Assembly: GCA_038277395.1 (NCBI GenBank)
Contig: CM076191.1
Span: 90,764,822-90,828,821 of the forward strand
DNA: 64,000 bases
DNA from: Dryocosmus kuriphilus
Lineage: Eukaryota; Arthropoda; Insecta; Hymenoptera; Cynipidae
Reading direction: 5' to 3'
The position numbers were made by a program, and so were the translations under genes. Of this stretch, positions 34,193-45,612 are shown one piece after another. The notes beneath the pieces are model-generated. The model saw only the letters and a program-made list of their open reading frames with translations, searched no databases and was not told the DNA's origin. Each line of letters opens with the position of its first letter. Position 1 is the first letter of the stretch.

Positions 34193-34377
34193 CTATAAAT
34201 CATTTGCGTCATAAATAATGTTATAAACCTGGTCATATATCTGATATTTTTTCTGCTCCAATTGTTCAATCTTATTTTCAGATTCCAGATTTATTACCAA
34301 TTCCTCTCCATCTAGTATCCTTTTCTTATAATAATTCTCCTCGAGAGACTTCCTTGTTTTTCCTCCAATCACAGTAA
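34193..34377 (-). CDS. Candidate terminal exon, coiled-coil rich
   Basis: An acceptor (TTTTTGTAG) precedes a frame that runs to a stop at 34193 and contains KTRKSLEENYYKKRILDGEE and NKIEQLEQKKYQIYDQVYN. The LEENYYKKR plus heptad-like tail resembles C-terminal exons of insect MADF or Myb/SANT-like DNA-binding proteins. I find no upstream exon, so this is a weak call. Confidence 0.3.
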
Positions 34378-34464
34378 CTACAAAAATACAGATTTCATTA
34401 ATATCTAATAATACGTACATTATAAACAGTGGTATTTTTTAAAAAAACTCAATTTATATATAGT

Positions 34465-34533
34465 ATGGATAACTTAATTAAAATGGCTTCAGACCTAAGT
34501 GATTTATCGTTGAAAAACATCCTGATAGTTTGC
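34465..34533 (+). CDS. Possible short first exon
   Basis: ATG opens MDNLIKMASDLSDLSLKNIL and reaches a good donor, TTTGC|GTAAGC, at 34534. A TATATATAG lies just upstream. No second exon is identified, and a hAT-like end follows within 40 bp. Low confidence. Confidence 0.2.
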
Positions 34534-34571
34534 GTAAGCTTTTTTTTTCACGGTCGGTTCTCACCCCCAAA

Positions 34572-34630
34572 CAGGTGGCACCCGGTGCGGACCGCCCCGG
34601 GTACACCCTCCCCCTAGCTAACGCCTCTCG
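34572..34630. repeat. hAT-like terminal fragment
   Basis: GGTGGCACCCGGTGCGGACC followed by CCCCCTAGCTAACGCCTCTC resembles the outward-facing end of hAT elements of the type seen at 21015 (CCGGTGCGGA motif, CTAGCTA-CGCC terminus). No transposase lies adjacent. Probably a solo end. Confidence 0.4.
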
Positions 34631-34639
34631 TTTGAAACG

Positions 34640-35000
34640 ATATTAAAATTCATGAACCCTAATATATTGAAGCTTCTTGATTATTATGTTTTTCTGCACA
34701 ATATAAGTGATATAAGTGATATCCGTGAATTGACAGACATTTTTGGATATATGCATGATTAGAAAAATTGGGTATTCTTTTATTTATAATTTCTAAATTA
34801 ATTTAAATTTAATTTGATTTTAGGCCCCCATTATTTTTAACTGAATATTAATAATAAAGCTTTCTCATTATTTTTTTAACTGAAATAAAGATATTATAAT
34901 ATAATTTAAACCATTAAAAATTTGTTCTTAATTTAAATGACTTAAATATAAATCATTTAATTAATTAATATTTACATTAATATTTTTTATTATTATTTAT
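34640..35000. other. AT-rich spacer, nothing recognised
   Basis: AT-rich sequence between a hAT-like end and a dispersed repeat copy. Nothing recognised. Confidence 0.4.
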
Positions 35001-35002
35001 TT

Positions 35003-35532
35003 GAGACTGCTGGCCGATGTGTCAAAAAACTGTAATATAGCTCAAATCCCATTGAATTCCATCTGTTTTCAAACTTCCAAAATAAATATTTTAAACAGAC
35101 ACTTTGCAAAAGATTTCCTCAACCCGGAAGAGATTCACGGTTGAATGGGGGGGGGGGGGGGGGGGATTGCTAGACAGTTTTCCGGAAAAAGTAAATATGT
35201 CTGTGCTAAAATACGATAATGGAAAAGTGTTGAAATGAGGGGAAATAGAGAAAGAGTTCCAGTGGTTAGAAGGAGAGAGCAATACCAAAGTAATACTTGC
35301 AACCTGTAAATGATTATGTTAGAGACTGGAAAGACACTGCGACTGCATTCACGGCAAGGCAGCACTTTTTTCTTTTCAGCGAATTTCCCGTTTTGCACAA
35401 TACAACCATATTCCATGTGAAAAACATTAAAAGTATAAACATAATTGTATGCAACAACTGGGATTATGGCAGAATTTGACAGGCCTCGACGCTCCTTGCG
35501 CCAACCATGGCTGCCAAAATGCTGTTGGTAAT
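35003..35532. repeat. Dispersed repeat R, copy 1 (uninterrupted)
   Basis: This sequence is inverted relative to 55826-56778 and matches it at both ends (CTGGCCGATGTGTC at one side, GGCTGCCAAAATGCT at the other). Shared internal blocks include GACAGTTTTCCGGAAAAAGTA and GAGACTGGAAAGACACTGCG-like sequence. A run of 19 G at 35147-35165 stands where the other copy has only five. A 60-codon frame (DYVRDWKDTATAF...) is conserved in both copies but matches nothing I know. Confidence 0.75.
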
Positions 35533-36007
35533 GTCACTTACATGTAAGCTGCCACCTGGCGACGTGACGGCGGGAATTTCAAATTTGAAATACACTAGTA
35601 TGGTGTAAATGTCAACGTAATATTATTATCTTGTGCAGAAATAATTTTAAAATGACATTTTGAAGTATTGTTCAATATTGAATGAAATTATTTTTCTTGA
35701 CATAAAAGTGGATATTGCTTACTTCAAGAAATGATCATATATCAGGAATTACCCTCAAAATTAATTATTAGGTACAATTTGTCTCATGCTGAAAATCTTC
35801 AAATTATGCGAAGAAAATCTGCGGATTATATGAAAATATGCGATGAAGAAATGAGAACTATAAACTGAAAATAATCTATGTAGGCATAAATATTGCCTTT
35901 ATAGAGTTGTCTTTTTTGCCCTCCATGTTAAGTTATTTTGAAAATTTTCTTTTTCGATCGTGTAGGGCTAGGTGAGTAAGATTTTAAAAACTCCAATATT
36001 TAAAATA

Positions 36008-36048
36008 GGCGACGTTTCGTCAGCATTGGTGCGCTGACTTCATCAGGC
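36008..36048 (-). ncRNA. Hammerhead-ribozyme-like motif of Penelope element
   Basis: The minus strand reads CTGATGA, one extra A, a perfect 6-bp stem (GTCAGC/GCTGAC) with an 8-nt loop, then GAAAC. This is the hammerhead core layout, and such ribozymes are known from Penelope-like terminal repeats. It lies downstream of the Penelope coding region on the same strand, where one is expected. The extra A before stem II and the lack of an obvious stem III partner mean that activity is uncertain. Confidence 0.45.
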
Positions 36049-36389
36049 TAAAATTTATTAAAAGAAGAAAGTTACATTAAAATTACAAAATTGTTACTAA
36101 AAAAAGAAAGTTACATTAAAATTACACAATTACTGCAAACAACTTGTTCCTCGAAATTATTTTTAAAAAATTACCTTGTTAAATTATTCGTTAGCAATGT
36201 TGTTAACATGTCGAAAATTTGATGGATATTTTGGTTCCATCATGTCAACGGTAAATTGTCGCAATGAGGATATAAGGCAATTCGAGGAGTATTTATAATC
36301 ACAGCTGTAGCAATACATGTAAACGCAGCACGTATGACAGGTACATACACAGAGATACAAGATTTTCTAGTTCTTTAATTTTAGTACTC

Positions 36390-37700
36390 TTAATATCGGA
36401 AAATAAATGTGTTTAAAGAGTGAATATCTTCTTTTTTGTTAATGTTGTTTTTGTCTAATTTAATATTAATCATTTCTGAAATTAGTCTTTTTTTATAATT
36501 AGACTCTGTGTCCAGAATTTTGACGTTGTTCCAATCAAACTCGTGGTTTAACATGTTTTGATGTGAATTCACAACGTTTTCTATATTTTTCTTTGTCATA
36601 TGTTCATGTATACGTATTTTTAGTGCTCTTTTTGTTTCTCCAGTATAAACAGCTGAGCAATTTTTACAATTAAATTTATAGACAACGTTAGTTTTTTCGA
36701 ATTTGTTGGTATTATCTTTCCCCAGTTTTATCACAGAATCTAGTGTCTTATTAATTTTTGGAACTGTTAATATGGAATGTTTCTTAAATATTGATGATAG
36801 ATTGTAGTAGTTGTGTGTAAATGGTAATGAAATATTATTTATTGTTTGTTTCTTGACTTTTCCATAACTACTTTTTGGTTTACATTCATATTTAATTTTA
36901 TTTAAACGAATTTTTATATTTGTAGTGATAAATTGGTTCGGATATCCATTCACAAGTAACAATTGTTCTACAATTTTTAAATTTTTTTCGTGGAAACAAG
37001 AGTTAGACAGTTTTATCGCTCTGTCGACCAGATTAAATACAATATTCTTTTTTTGTTGTAATGGATGATTGGAACGAAAGTTCATTATTCTGTTGGATGA
37101 TGTCGGTTTTTGAAACCAATCTGTCATAATTTTATTGTTGCTATTGATCAACACAATATCTAAGAAATTAATTTGGTTATTATTTTGGACTTCATGTGTA
37201 AATTGTAAATTTTCATTGTAACTATTAAAAGTGTTTATAACTAAATCTAAATGTTCCCTTTTTATATACATAAGATAGTATCGTCTACATACCTATAATA
37301 AAAAAGGGGTATACAATTTTTCTCTTTTAATTTTAGTAAACATTCTGTTTCCAAATCGTCCATTACAACGTTTGCAAACAGCGGCGAGATCGGGGATCCC
37401 ATCGGGGAACCTTTGATTTGTTGGAAATATTCGTTGTTAAACGAGAAGAACGTATTGTCAAATAAGAATTTAGTAATATTTCTAACGACATCAAACGGTA
37501 TTTTGCAATTGTTTTCTATTTGTAATATTCTTCTGTCCAGGCTCTCTAGTACTAAGTTACAAGGAATATTTGTAAATAACGAGCTGACGTCTAAAGAAAG
37601 TAGGATATGGTCTTTATTGCAATGAACATTTTTTAGTTTTTCTTTTAATTGAAAACTATTGTTAATATGTGACTTAGGGATATTTATGCCTGATTTTAAC
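36390..37700 (-). pseudogene. Penelope-like element: RT plus GIY-YIG endonuclease
   Basis: The minus strand encodes the C-terminal half of a Penelope-like retroelement protein. Its reverse transcriptase shows ILLSLDVSSLFTNIP (first Asp), IKGSPMGSPISPLFAN and YYRYVDDTIL (catalytic pair) between 37700 and about 37280. A one-base frame break then precedes the 293-codon frame 37271-36390, which continues through the RT thumb and linker to the GIY-YIG nuclease (YKFNCKNCSAVYTGETKRAL, IRIHEHMT). RT copies RNA into DNA primed at a nick made by the nuclease. The N-terminal part is missing: homology stops at about 37705, where an inverted 3' copy begins. Catalytic residues remain, but the copy is truncated and frameshifted. 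Confidence 0.88.
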
Positions 37701-37707
37701 TGTTCGT

Positions 37708-38331
37708 ATCATCAATATTTAAGAAACATTCCATATTAACAGTTCCAAAAATTAATAAGACACTAGATTCTGTGATAAAACTGGGGAAAGATAATACCAA
37801 CAAATTCGAAAAAACTAACGTTGTTGTCTATAAATTTAATTGTAAAAATTGCTCAGCTGTTTATACTGGAGAAACAAAAAGAGCACTAAAAATACGTATA
37901 CATGAACATATGACAAAGAAAAATATAGAAAACGTTGTGAATTCACATCAAAACATGTTAAACCACGAGTTTGATTGGAACAACGTCAAAATTCTGGACA
38001 CAGAGTCTAATTATAAAAAAAGACTATTAATATTAAATTAGACAAAAACAACATTAACAAAAAAGAAGATATTCACTCTTAAAACATCTTATTTTGGCGA
38101 TATTAAGAGTACTAAAATTAAAGAACTAGAAAATCTTGTATCTCTGTGTATGTACGCGTGCTGCGTTTACATGTATTGCTACAGCTGATTATAAATACTC
38201 CTCGAAATATCCTCATTGTTTACCGGAATTTCCATCAAACATGTTAACAACATTGCTAACGAATAATTTAACAAGGTAATTTTTTAAAAATAATTTCGAG
38301 CAGTTGTTTGCAGTAATTGTGTAATTTTAAT
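37708..38331 (+). repeat. Inverted partial copy of the Penelope 3' half
   Basis: This plus-strand segment is nearly identical to the reverse complement of about 36106-36782. It includes the GIY-YIG coding region (frame 37772-38041, with small length changes) and the downstream untranslated part, stopping just short of the hammerhead-like motif. Truncated partner copies in inverted or tandem arrangement are characteristic of Penelope-like insertions. Confidence 0.88.
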
Positions 38332-38339
38332 GCACAAAA

Positions 38340-38832
38340 TGCTGCAAACTGCATTTTATTTGGATTTACCTACCAGAATCGATTTTCATAATATTTCTTT
38401 TTAATACGAAATTTTTTTTTTAAAATTATCTATAAGTAATAATTGGTTTTCAATGTTTTTTATATATAATAATGACTAATCGTATAGGCACATTCAATTT
38501 GATCAACTCTTGAATAAGCATGCACTGTACATTATTTATGAATATTATGTTGTTTTTTTTCTGCAAATTAAAATTGCATAATTAAAAAAGAGCGAAATAA
38601 TAATCATAGAAAATAGTTTGAAATATAAATTTCATTTACATATCCAGCAAATACAGGCATTAAATTGGGTATAATTATACTCAGAAAAAAACGACTCAAA
38701 AACAAGAGAATAATCGTACTTTACTGAAATAATTAAGTAAATATTTAAATAATTGAAAGGTAATTTCTTGATTATACTTTTTATTTTAAGAAAAATTACA
38801 CCGTTCTTTTCAATTGCATATATGTATACATA

Positions 38833-38865
<33 letters not shown>

Positions 38866-39200
38866 GAAAATTGACAAAACAATATTTCTATTTTTTTCCC
38901 AAACTTGGAAACTGTGTTTAAAAAACTGACGATATACCTTAGAATCTAAAATTGAGATAATTATTATAATTATTATAATTATAAATACCTTATTTATTCC
39001 ATATTATAGCATACATTTTTTCAGACAATTATTTGTAAATAATGAAATAAAATAAGTTAAGGGGAGGCCAGTTAGTATGTTTTTTGTTTCGATTCATAAT
39101 TTCAGTAAAGAAAGACCAGGACCTCAAACTAAAATTATGAAATTTCTAGGTCGCAATATTTACCTAGTTTTGCGAAAAATGTCTCTAAAGAATATACCTC
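38340..39200. other. AT-rich spacer, nothing recognised
   Basis: AT-rich, with an (AT)n/(T)n microsatellite near 38830-38865. No gene or repeat pair recognised. Confidence 0.4.
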
Positions 39201-39204
39201 CTAA

Positions 39205-39277
39205 GTGTTTCGCTAGTTAGGACGGCAGCGCTCTTCGTTTAGAACCGGAAGGTTGTGGGGTCAATTCTCGCTGCCAC
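39205..39277 (+). repeat. tRNA-like sequence, degenerate
   Basis: CGCTAGTTAGGACGGCAGC makes a D-arm-like hairpin (GCT/AGC), and GTGGG-GTCAATT-CTCGC makes a T-arm-like hairpin with a B-box-like core. CACCA follows. The acceptor and anticodon stems are poor. A tRNA-derived relic, perhaps of a SINE. Confidence 0.4.
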
Positions 39278-39839
39278 CACATTTCCCAATTTTTTTTAGT
39301 TTTTATTAATTAAAATATTTACATATTCACTTCTCTTCTATTTTTTTCAATTTTACAAAAATAAACAATTTAAGTGTCCTTTTTCAAATTAAAAACTCGC
39401 TTTTTCAAAACTTTTTTCGCAAATAAATTTATTTCATATGAAAATTTAATTCTGCTTAATTCTAATTGCAATTGTAATTGCCATCAAAATAAATTTAACA
39501 TCGTTAATATTTATTTACATGACGAAAATGGTATTTCTGTGTTATGTTATGTTAATGTTATTCTTCTTCCCATTGCTAGTTAATAACTAAGTTAATTTAG
39601 GTTAATATATAGTAAATTATGAAACGAGAAGAGTATTTAAAGATAAAAAAAGACAAGAGAATGTAAAAAGATTAGATACGAATTCAAGAAAGCAGTTTTA
39701 AAGAGATGCCGTTTTATTTTGATTCCATTTGTTGGATAAATTTCTCGGAAACTCTCTGCCTGTTCCTCGAACTACAAGGCACGAGAGATTCCCCTTCGTC
39801 TTTACCCATGCATTTCGCCAAATAGTGAGTTTTCAAAAC

Positions 39840-40443
39840 AAAACCACACATTTTGACAGATTCATAAAATTTTCAAAATAAGCAACATTTCCCAAAATTT
39901 TTGGTGTTTTATAAATTTTCAAAACTTTCGGAAATTTTTGGAAATGTAAGGCAACTTAAAGTATCCAAAAATTTCCATAAATTTTAAAACATTTCCCAAA
40001 GTTTTCAGTAATTTGTAAATTTAGCATAAATTTCTAAAACTTTTGTAAAGTTTTGAAATTTGCGGAAATTAAAAGAAATTTAATGTATTCAGGAAATTTC
40101 CAAAAACTTCAAAGAATTCCAAAAATGTCCCAAAATTCTCAAAACAATTTTCAAAATTTCTAAAAATATCCAGTAACTTACAAAATATCCAAAAATGTCC
40201 AACGTCCTAAAATTTCTAAAAATTCCCCAAAATTTTAGTTTTTTATAAATTTACCCAAAATTAAATTTTTTTTGTGGAAATTTACGGAAATCTAAAGAGC
40301 CCAAATATTCCCCAAAATTTTCATAATTACTAAAATTTTGAAAAAATTTTGAAATTTTCGTTCTTATATAAATTTAACATGGCTAAATTTAAAAAAATTT
40401 CGAAATTTTTTTGAAATATATGAAATTTCAATAATTAATTATG
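39840..40443. repeat. Low-complexity AAATTTTC/AAAATTTCC tract
   Basis: Degenerate repeats of AAATTTCCAAAAATTT-type sequence continue on the far side of the Polinton (53740-53815), showing that the Polinton inserted into this tract. Confidence 0.6.
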
Positions 40444-41831
40444 TAGGTAAGTAGATGAGCGAGGAGAGTTTTAAATACAGATTCCTTTTACCGGCAGTTA
40501 CCGAAATCGAGATCTAAAGTGGTTCATGTCCGTGCTAAGCTTCTAGAATGTTCGATGTGACGTCATTAATTATAGTGCGTAATGAAATTGTCAAAAAGAA
40601 TTTCCCTTGCCCTCCTACACCCCTTCTTTCTCCTATGCTAAGCTTCTAGAATGTTCTCGATGACTTGAGTAATTATAATGTGCAATTGCGAGTTTTATCA
40701 ATCAAAATCTTTTAAAAATATGACGTCAGCTTCCTGTCGGTAAATATCAAAGGGATAACTGATAAGGAATTTGTTATTGAAAACATCAGATAAATGAGGC
40801 TGGATGAGTGGTGTACAATGGTGGAATGTTTAAACAATACATTTAAAGACAAGAGTAAAGACCGTTCGACGTATACCCAACGTTTTATAAATATGACGTC
40901 AGCTTCCTGTCTGCAAAATATCAAAGGAAAAGCGCTAAGGAATTTGTTTTTATGGATAAGAGCAAAGACCGTTCAGCGTATGCAGAACGTTTTTCATTGA
41001 TATCACCATAAAGTTTTAATTCATCAGGGCTGGTTTTGGATACACTGGCATTAGGGCATGTCCGTGTGAGCATGAATTGGTGTTAGTGTGTATCGGTGTG
41101 AATTGAGTGGAGGGGATAAAAATAGGATGACGCCATTGTTATGGTGAGTCACTTCCGGTGATAAGAATGTTGACGTCTGATATCTCATAGTTTTCTTATC
41201 TTAACATAAACAATTGTATCAAATTACATAAAATTCTGAGAAATTGCACAAACAATAGTATCAGGTTACATGGAATTCTTGAGAGATGACGTCATATTAC
41301 ATATTTTCATGCAAGTTCAAACAGGATTTACCCCCACTGTCCAGAAATGTAACGTAAACAATGGTGTCAAGTTACATAGAATTCTGATATGTTTGAAAAT
41401 CCATTCGTTGATCGCTACAATATGCCATACAAAACTATACTATACTATACTATATGGAGCAGCAGCTGCAAGATTTACTAAATCTAAACATTTTAATCTG
41501 CACTTTGGTTTTCAGTATGATTCAGAGTGATATTATTATTCTGATTCTTTTTATACTATTATACTTTTCGTTTTACTCGTCATATCTATAAAATAAAAAG
41601 CTCGTATTACTTTACAGCGATGAAAGAATATTCTCTCAATATATATCCAGATTAAATATTTTTCATAGCAAGTATGACGCCAATATTGTAATATAATATG
41701 CTGTGAAGAAAATAAGAGCGTTGCGCGGATAGTGTGATGCATTAACTTATTTGAAAGTATATATATTTTATTCATGGGAACTTATAATAGACTGAAGAAT
41801 ATTCTAGTAAAGCCTTTTATAAGTATCTCAA

Positions 41832-41998
41832 GCATATTGTAAAGTTTTGTAATGTCAATAATATGATTCTTGGGAAAAAAGGGTTTATGTCCATGCTAAA
41901 TAAAAAATTAATTAAAAGAGCAATTGTACAGTTCAAAATATGCAGAAATAACTTAAAGTCTTTCCTTCCAAGGAAAACTACTCCTTTATTTTCATAAG
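41832..41998 (+). CDS. Small Polinton ORF, paralogue A (partial)
   Basis: A plus-strand frame without an obvious start reads NVNNMILGKKGFMSML and then a Lys/Arg-rich block including QFKICRNNLKSFL, and stops near 41998. It is clearly paralogous to the ORF at 42184. Function unknown. It lies in the part of the left arm that has no right-arm counterpart. Confidence 0.4.
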
Positions 41999-42183
41999 AT
42001 AAATTACCACAATATAATTTTATTAAATAATTATTGAAAATCATCTTTTAGTAAAGATTAAAGGGAGAAAACTAAGGAATTAATAAAGAGAGTTAGATGA
42101 GTGAAGCATACTTACGGAATGTACAAAACTAATTGATTCAATATTTCTTATTTAATTTACTGTAAATAATTCTTCTATACCAT

Positions 42184-42441
42184 TTGATGTATAAGCTTTC
42201 TCAAAATATGTTTATATTTATTGAGGAGCTACTAAAGATACTAAAAATATTATTTAATACTGTCGCAGTCCCACCTATTTCAATAATGATTGAAATGCTT
42301 AATGCTAAATTTAACGTTAATAATATGCTTATTGGGGAAAAAAGGTTCATGTCCATGATAAAAAAAAAATTAATTAGAAGAACAATTGCACAGTTCAAAA
42401 TATGTAGAAATAATTTAAAGTCTTTCCTACATATTTATTAG
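42184..42441 (+). CDS. Small Polinton ORF, paralogue B
   Basis: An 85-codon frame starts MMYKLSQNMFIFIEELLK, with a hydrophobic N-terminal half and a basic C-terminal half (MSMIKKKLIRRTIAQFKIC). The second half is paralogous to the frame near 41832-41998. No domain recognised. The basic tail could bind nucleic acid or a membrane, but that is speculation. Confidence 0.35.
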   Translation: MMYKLSQNMFIFIEELLKILKILFNTVAVPPISIMIEMLNAKFNVNNMLIGEKRFMSMIKKKLIRRTIAQFKICRNNLKSFLHIY

Positions 42442-43599
42442 AGATAAAAAGTAATGTGATTTTAACATTTCTCATTGCGTTACATGATTTCAGACATTAA
42501 AATAAGTATGTCATGTTTAACCAACTCTTGCAACTCAAGATAAACTACTATAATATAATTTTATTAAGTAATTGTTGAAAATCGGCTATTAGTAAAGATC
42601 AAAGGGGTAACACTAAGGAATTAATCGAGAGATGATATTAGATGAGTGAAGCGCAACTATGTAATGTTTAAACAATTTATTTGCTTATAAATTTTAGGCC
42701 CAATCAATGTTAGACTTAGGTTTTTGACCAATTCTTTGAAAATATAATGTCAGCTTCCTGTTAGAAAATATAAAAGGAAATCCACTAAGGAATTAGTTAA
42801 TGAAAAAGCAAAAAAATAGCTAGAGACGAATGATGCATACTTGTGGAAATAAACATTTAATTTGTTGATAAAATCAAGACCGATCAACATAAGTCTTACG
42901 TTTTACGAAATTCTTTAAAATATTACAACAATAGTGTATTTACCAATAAAAATCGAAGAGTGAATCGATAAGGAATAGGTTACTCAAAATCTTTGATCCG
43001 TGAAGAGAGTACTGTCTAATGCAAATATGAACGTATGGTCACGTACATAAGAATGATGTAATTTGGAGGCACGGAATCGAGTATGAACTCTAGTAAAATA
43101 AACCTGAAGTTATGAACAGTCAAGCTGACTGCAATGTACCATACTATACTATACTATATGGTATAGTGGGTGAAGGAGTTATTAAATCTAAACATTTTAA
43201 TCTGCACTTTGGTTTCTACTATGATGATGATTTGGTGTCAGTTGAGCAAGCTTGATTAAAGGACACACACTTCCCATTTTAATTCCAAACTCTACATTTA
43301 TTATATTGAAAGAACTCAACCCGTACACCGATCAACGTTTTTAATGAAGTAGTTTTAACGAATGAACGAGTTTATAGTTGGAACTATTGCAGAAGGTTTG
43401 TGTGTTTAAAAAGGTGTAGTACGCAGTGTGAAAAAAAGTGTTGCAATATATAAGACAAAATTATGACAAACTAAAGAAAAATGTTGTCATAAATAAGTTT
43501 TTCTCAAAACTGTTTATAAATATTTACTGGGGAGGAGGAAGAGAAGGACGTTATAATTAAATAAAATACTCAAAATTTTGCACTCAACGATTACAAGCC

Positions 43600-44870
43600 T
43601 TAGGCGGTCAGTTAGAAACTCTAAAACTGAGATGAGTCTCTTGAATTTTTATAATACCAAAATGAGTGCTGGTGAATGAACTTAAAAAGTAGATATGCAT
43701 TTAAAATTATAATTCATAAACAAGTACTTATTACACTTAAAAAGTACTTTAAATTTAACTTATTAAAAATAACTGTACAATATTGAGTAATAGAAAAAAC
43801 CATTTCATACTTAGTGCTATGCTGAGTCTACTTTCTTAAATTTCGTTTACTGTAAATAATTCTGATATCTAATTTAACGCATAGCCTTTTCAAAATCGTT
43901 TTTATATTTAGTCAGGAGGGTTAAATAATTCTGTTGTCTAATTTGAAGCACAACCTTGCCAAAATCGTTTCATATTTACTGAGAAGGATTTATTTAAATA
44001 AAGTACTCAAAATGTTGAATTCAATTATTATTATTACACACTTGAGACCTCTTGCATTTTATAATAATCAAAATGAGTTCGGGTAAAAGAAATGAAGGTG
44101 TAGATATAAATTTTAAAAATTATATTTCATAAAATTGTAATTACATATACTACATGTGTTAATTCTACTGTTGGAAATAATAAACTAGCTTTTAAGCTAT
44201 TAAAATCAGCTACTAAAAAATTACTTAATAATTCCAGCTTCTCTTATTTCACTAAGGATTGAAATTATTTCATTTTTAAGCTATCAAAATCAGCTAATAA
44301 AAACATTATTTAATAATAACAGCCTCTTTTATTTAATTAATGATTGAAATTATTTCAATGCATTATTTCTGTTTCCATTTGCTTGAGATAGCAAATCGAT
44401 CTACCAAATTAGTCAGCTGCATAAACCTTATAATCCCCTGTAAGAAACATTGAAAGAATCTTTAACACAACAGAGTAATATACTAGAAAACCAATTCACT
44501 TAGCTAAAACTCTGCAATAATAACATGCTTAGTGAAGTATTGATGATTTTAAAATATGCTATTATCAATGAAAAAAAAATATATTTTTCCTCAACCAACA
44601 TTGAACTCTAGTTAAAATTAATCTACTTCAAGGGATAACAAGGAAAACTAGATTAATAATGAATAGAGTGCACCACCATCAACCACGCTGCTTTTCTTGT
44701 ATAGTTATAAGCACGTTTCTTTGTATTTTTTACTAGATATGAGCTTTGTCTTCTAAATAGATTTGTAATATTGATTCCTGTATCAATTAGATGAAATGAT
44801 TGATTTCTTGTACACTGGTATAAGGAATTTTTTCAATGATATTAACACTGAAATTAACCTCAGTTAAGAA
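43600..44870. other. Polinton interior without recognised genes
   Basis: AT-rich Polinton DNA with short duplicated blocks (for example TTTACTGTAAATAATTCT at about 43857 and similar nearby). No conserved Polinton gene is found where polymerase or capsid genes might lie. Confidence 0.4.
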
Positions 44871-44875
44871 TTAAA

Positions 44876-45148
44876 ATGTATGAGGAAGAGAAGGAGGAGT
44901 ATGAGGAGGAGGAGGGTAGAATCGTTATGCAGTTGAAACAGGTAGTCACTGAAAAATGTTGTATTCAATTATTGGACACCATAAATCATATGTTAGGAGC
45001 TTTGAAAGATGTGATGAGTAGGTGGAGTATGAGGAGGAGGAGGAGGAGTATGAGGAGGAGGAGGAGGAGGAGGAGGAGAAGGAGGAGGATATATAAATTC
45101 GACACTAGTGACCAAACTGTCATTCGTCCTGTGACGGCGATAAAATGA
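44876..45148 (+). CDS. Low-complexity ORF with (GGA)n repeat
   Basis: The frame starts MYEEEKEEYEEEE, has a non-repetitive middle (VVTEKCCIQLLDTINHMLGA), and continues into poly-Arg encoded by a GAG/GGA repeat (about 45025-45090). It ends as the next ORF begins (45145). Its reality is uncertain; the repeat expansion may have shifted the original frame. It could be a leader or N-terminal part of the following C2H2 protein. Confidence 0.3.
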   Translation: MYEEEKEEYEEEEGRIVMQLKQVVTEKCCIQLLDTINHMLGALKDVMSRWSMRRRRRSMRRRRRRRRRRRRIYKFDTSDQTVIRPVTAIK

Positions 45149-45612
45149 CTTCCACATGCCCGCATTGCTCAAGAGTTTATTCAAGACTCGATAATTTGAA
45201 AAGACATGAGAAATACTCTTGCATAGCAAAGGATCATGTGTATGATGATGATGAGAGAGGCTTTCACCAAATGACAAAGATACCTGAAGCTATCAAACTG
45301 CAGTCTTTTCCATTAAAGAAACTTGTGAACATGACTCAGAGGGTTATACCTGAATTGGAATCATATGTCAAGGAGCGAAAAATAGAATCAGAAGATGAAG
45401 GTGAAGGAGAAGAGTTTGATCAACATGATGATGCACCATCAAAGACAACCAATAATGATGCTGATGATAATAATAACGAAGATGAGGATCCGCATGATTT
45501 GGTTGATCGAATGCGCTCACTTTTGCAATCTCAATCATTTGGAAGCAGAAACAAGATGCTCGAAATAATTGCAATCATTAATGAATTCAGAGAGGCTGGT
45601 ATTCTTGAGTGA
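45145..45612 (+). CDS. C2H2-type zinc-finger protein of Polinton
   Basis: A 155-codon intact frame. Near the N-terminus, CPHCSRVYSRLDNLKRHEKYSC is a finger with two Cys, one His and a terminal Cys (C2HC variant). A mid region follows (KLVNMTQRVIPELE), then a long acidic, Asn/Asp-rich stretch, and a helical C-terminus (MLEIIAIINEFREAGILE). Likely a DNA-binding accessory protein of the element. It lies 170 bp upstream of the integrase on the same strand. The intact frame beside a broken integrase is notable. Confidence 0.6.
   Translation: MTSTCPHCSRVYSRLDNLKRHEKYSCIAKDHVYDDDERGFHQMTKIPEAIKLQSFPLKKLVNMTQRVIPELESYVKERKIESEDEGEGEEFDQHDDAPSKTTNNDADDNNNEDEDPHDLVDRMRSLLQSQSFGSRNKMLEIIAIINEFREAGILE

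Larger units (their letters stand above)
40450..43600. repeat. Polinton left terminal inverted repeat region
   Basis: 40450-41455 matches the complement of about 52731-53733 almost base for base. After about 1.17 kb without a counterpart (41456-42625), homology to the right arm resumes at about 42626-43600 (right: about 51750-52725). The short frames at 40794-41000 and 41270-41530 recur in the other arm and are parts of the repeat. A (TATAC)n stretch sits at the junctions. Confidence 0.85.

Noticed and set aside
40712..41530. Frames of 68-86 codons in the Polinton arm
   Set aside because: They recur in both arms because the arms are inverted repeats; no domain and no reason to think they are genes.
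44993..45277. Minus-strand poly-Pro/His frame
   Set aside because: Antisense of the GGA repeat at 45025-45090.
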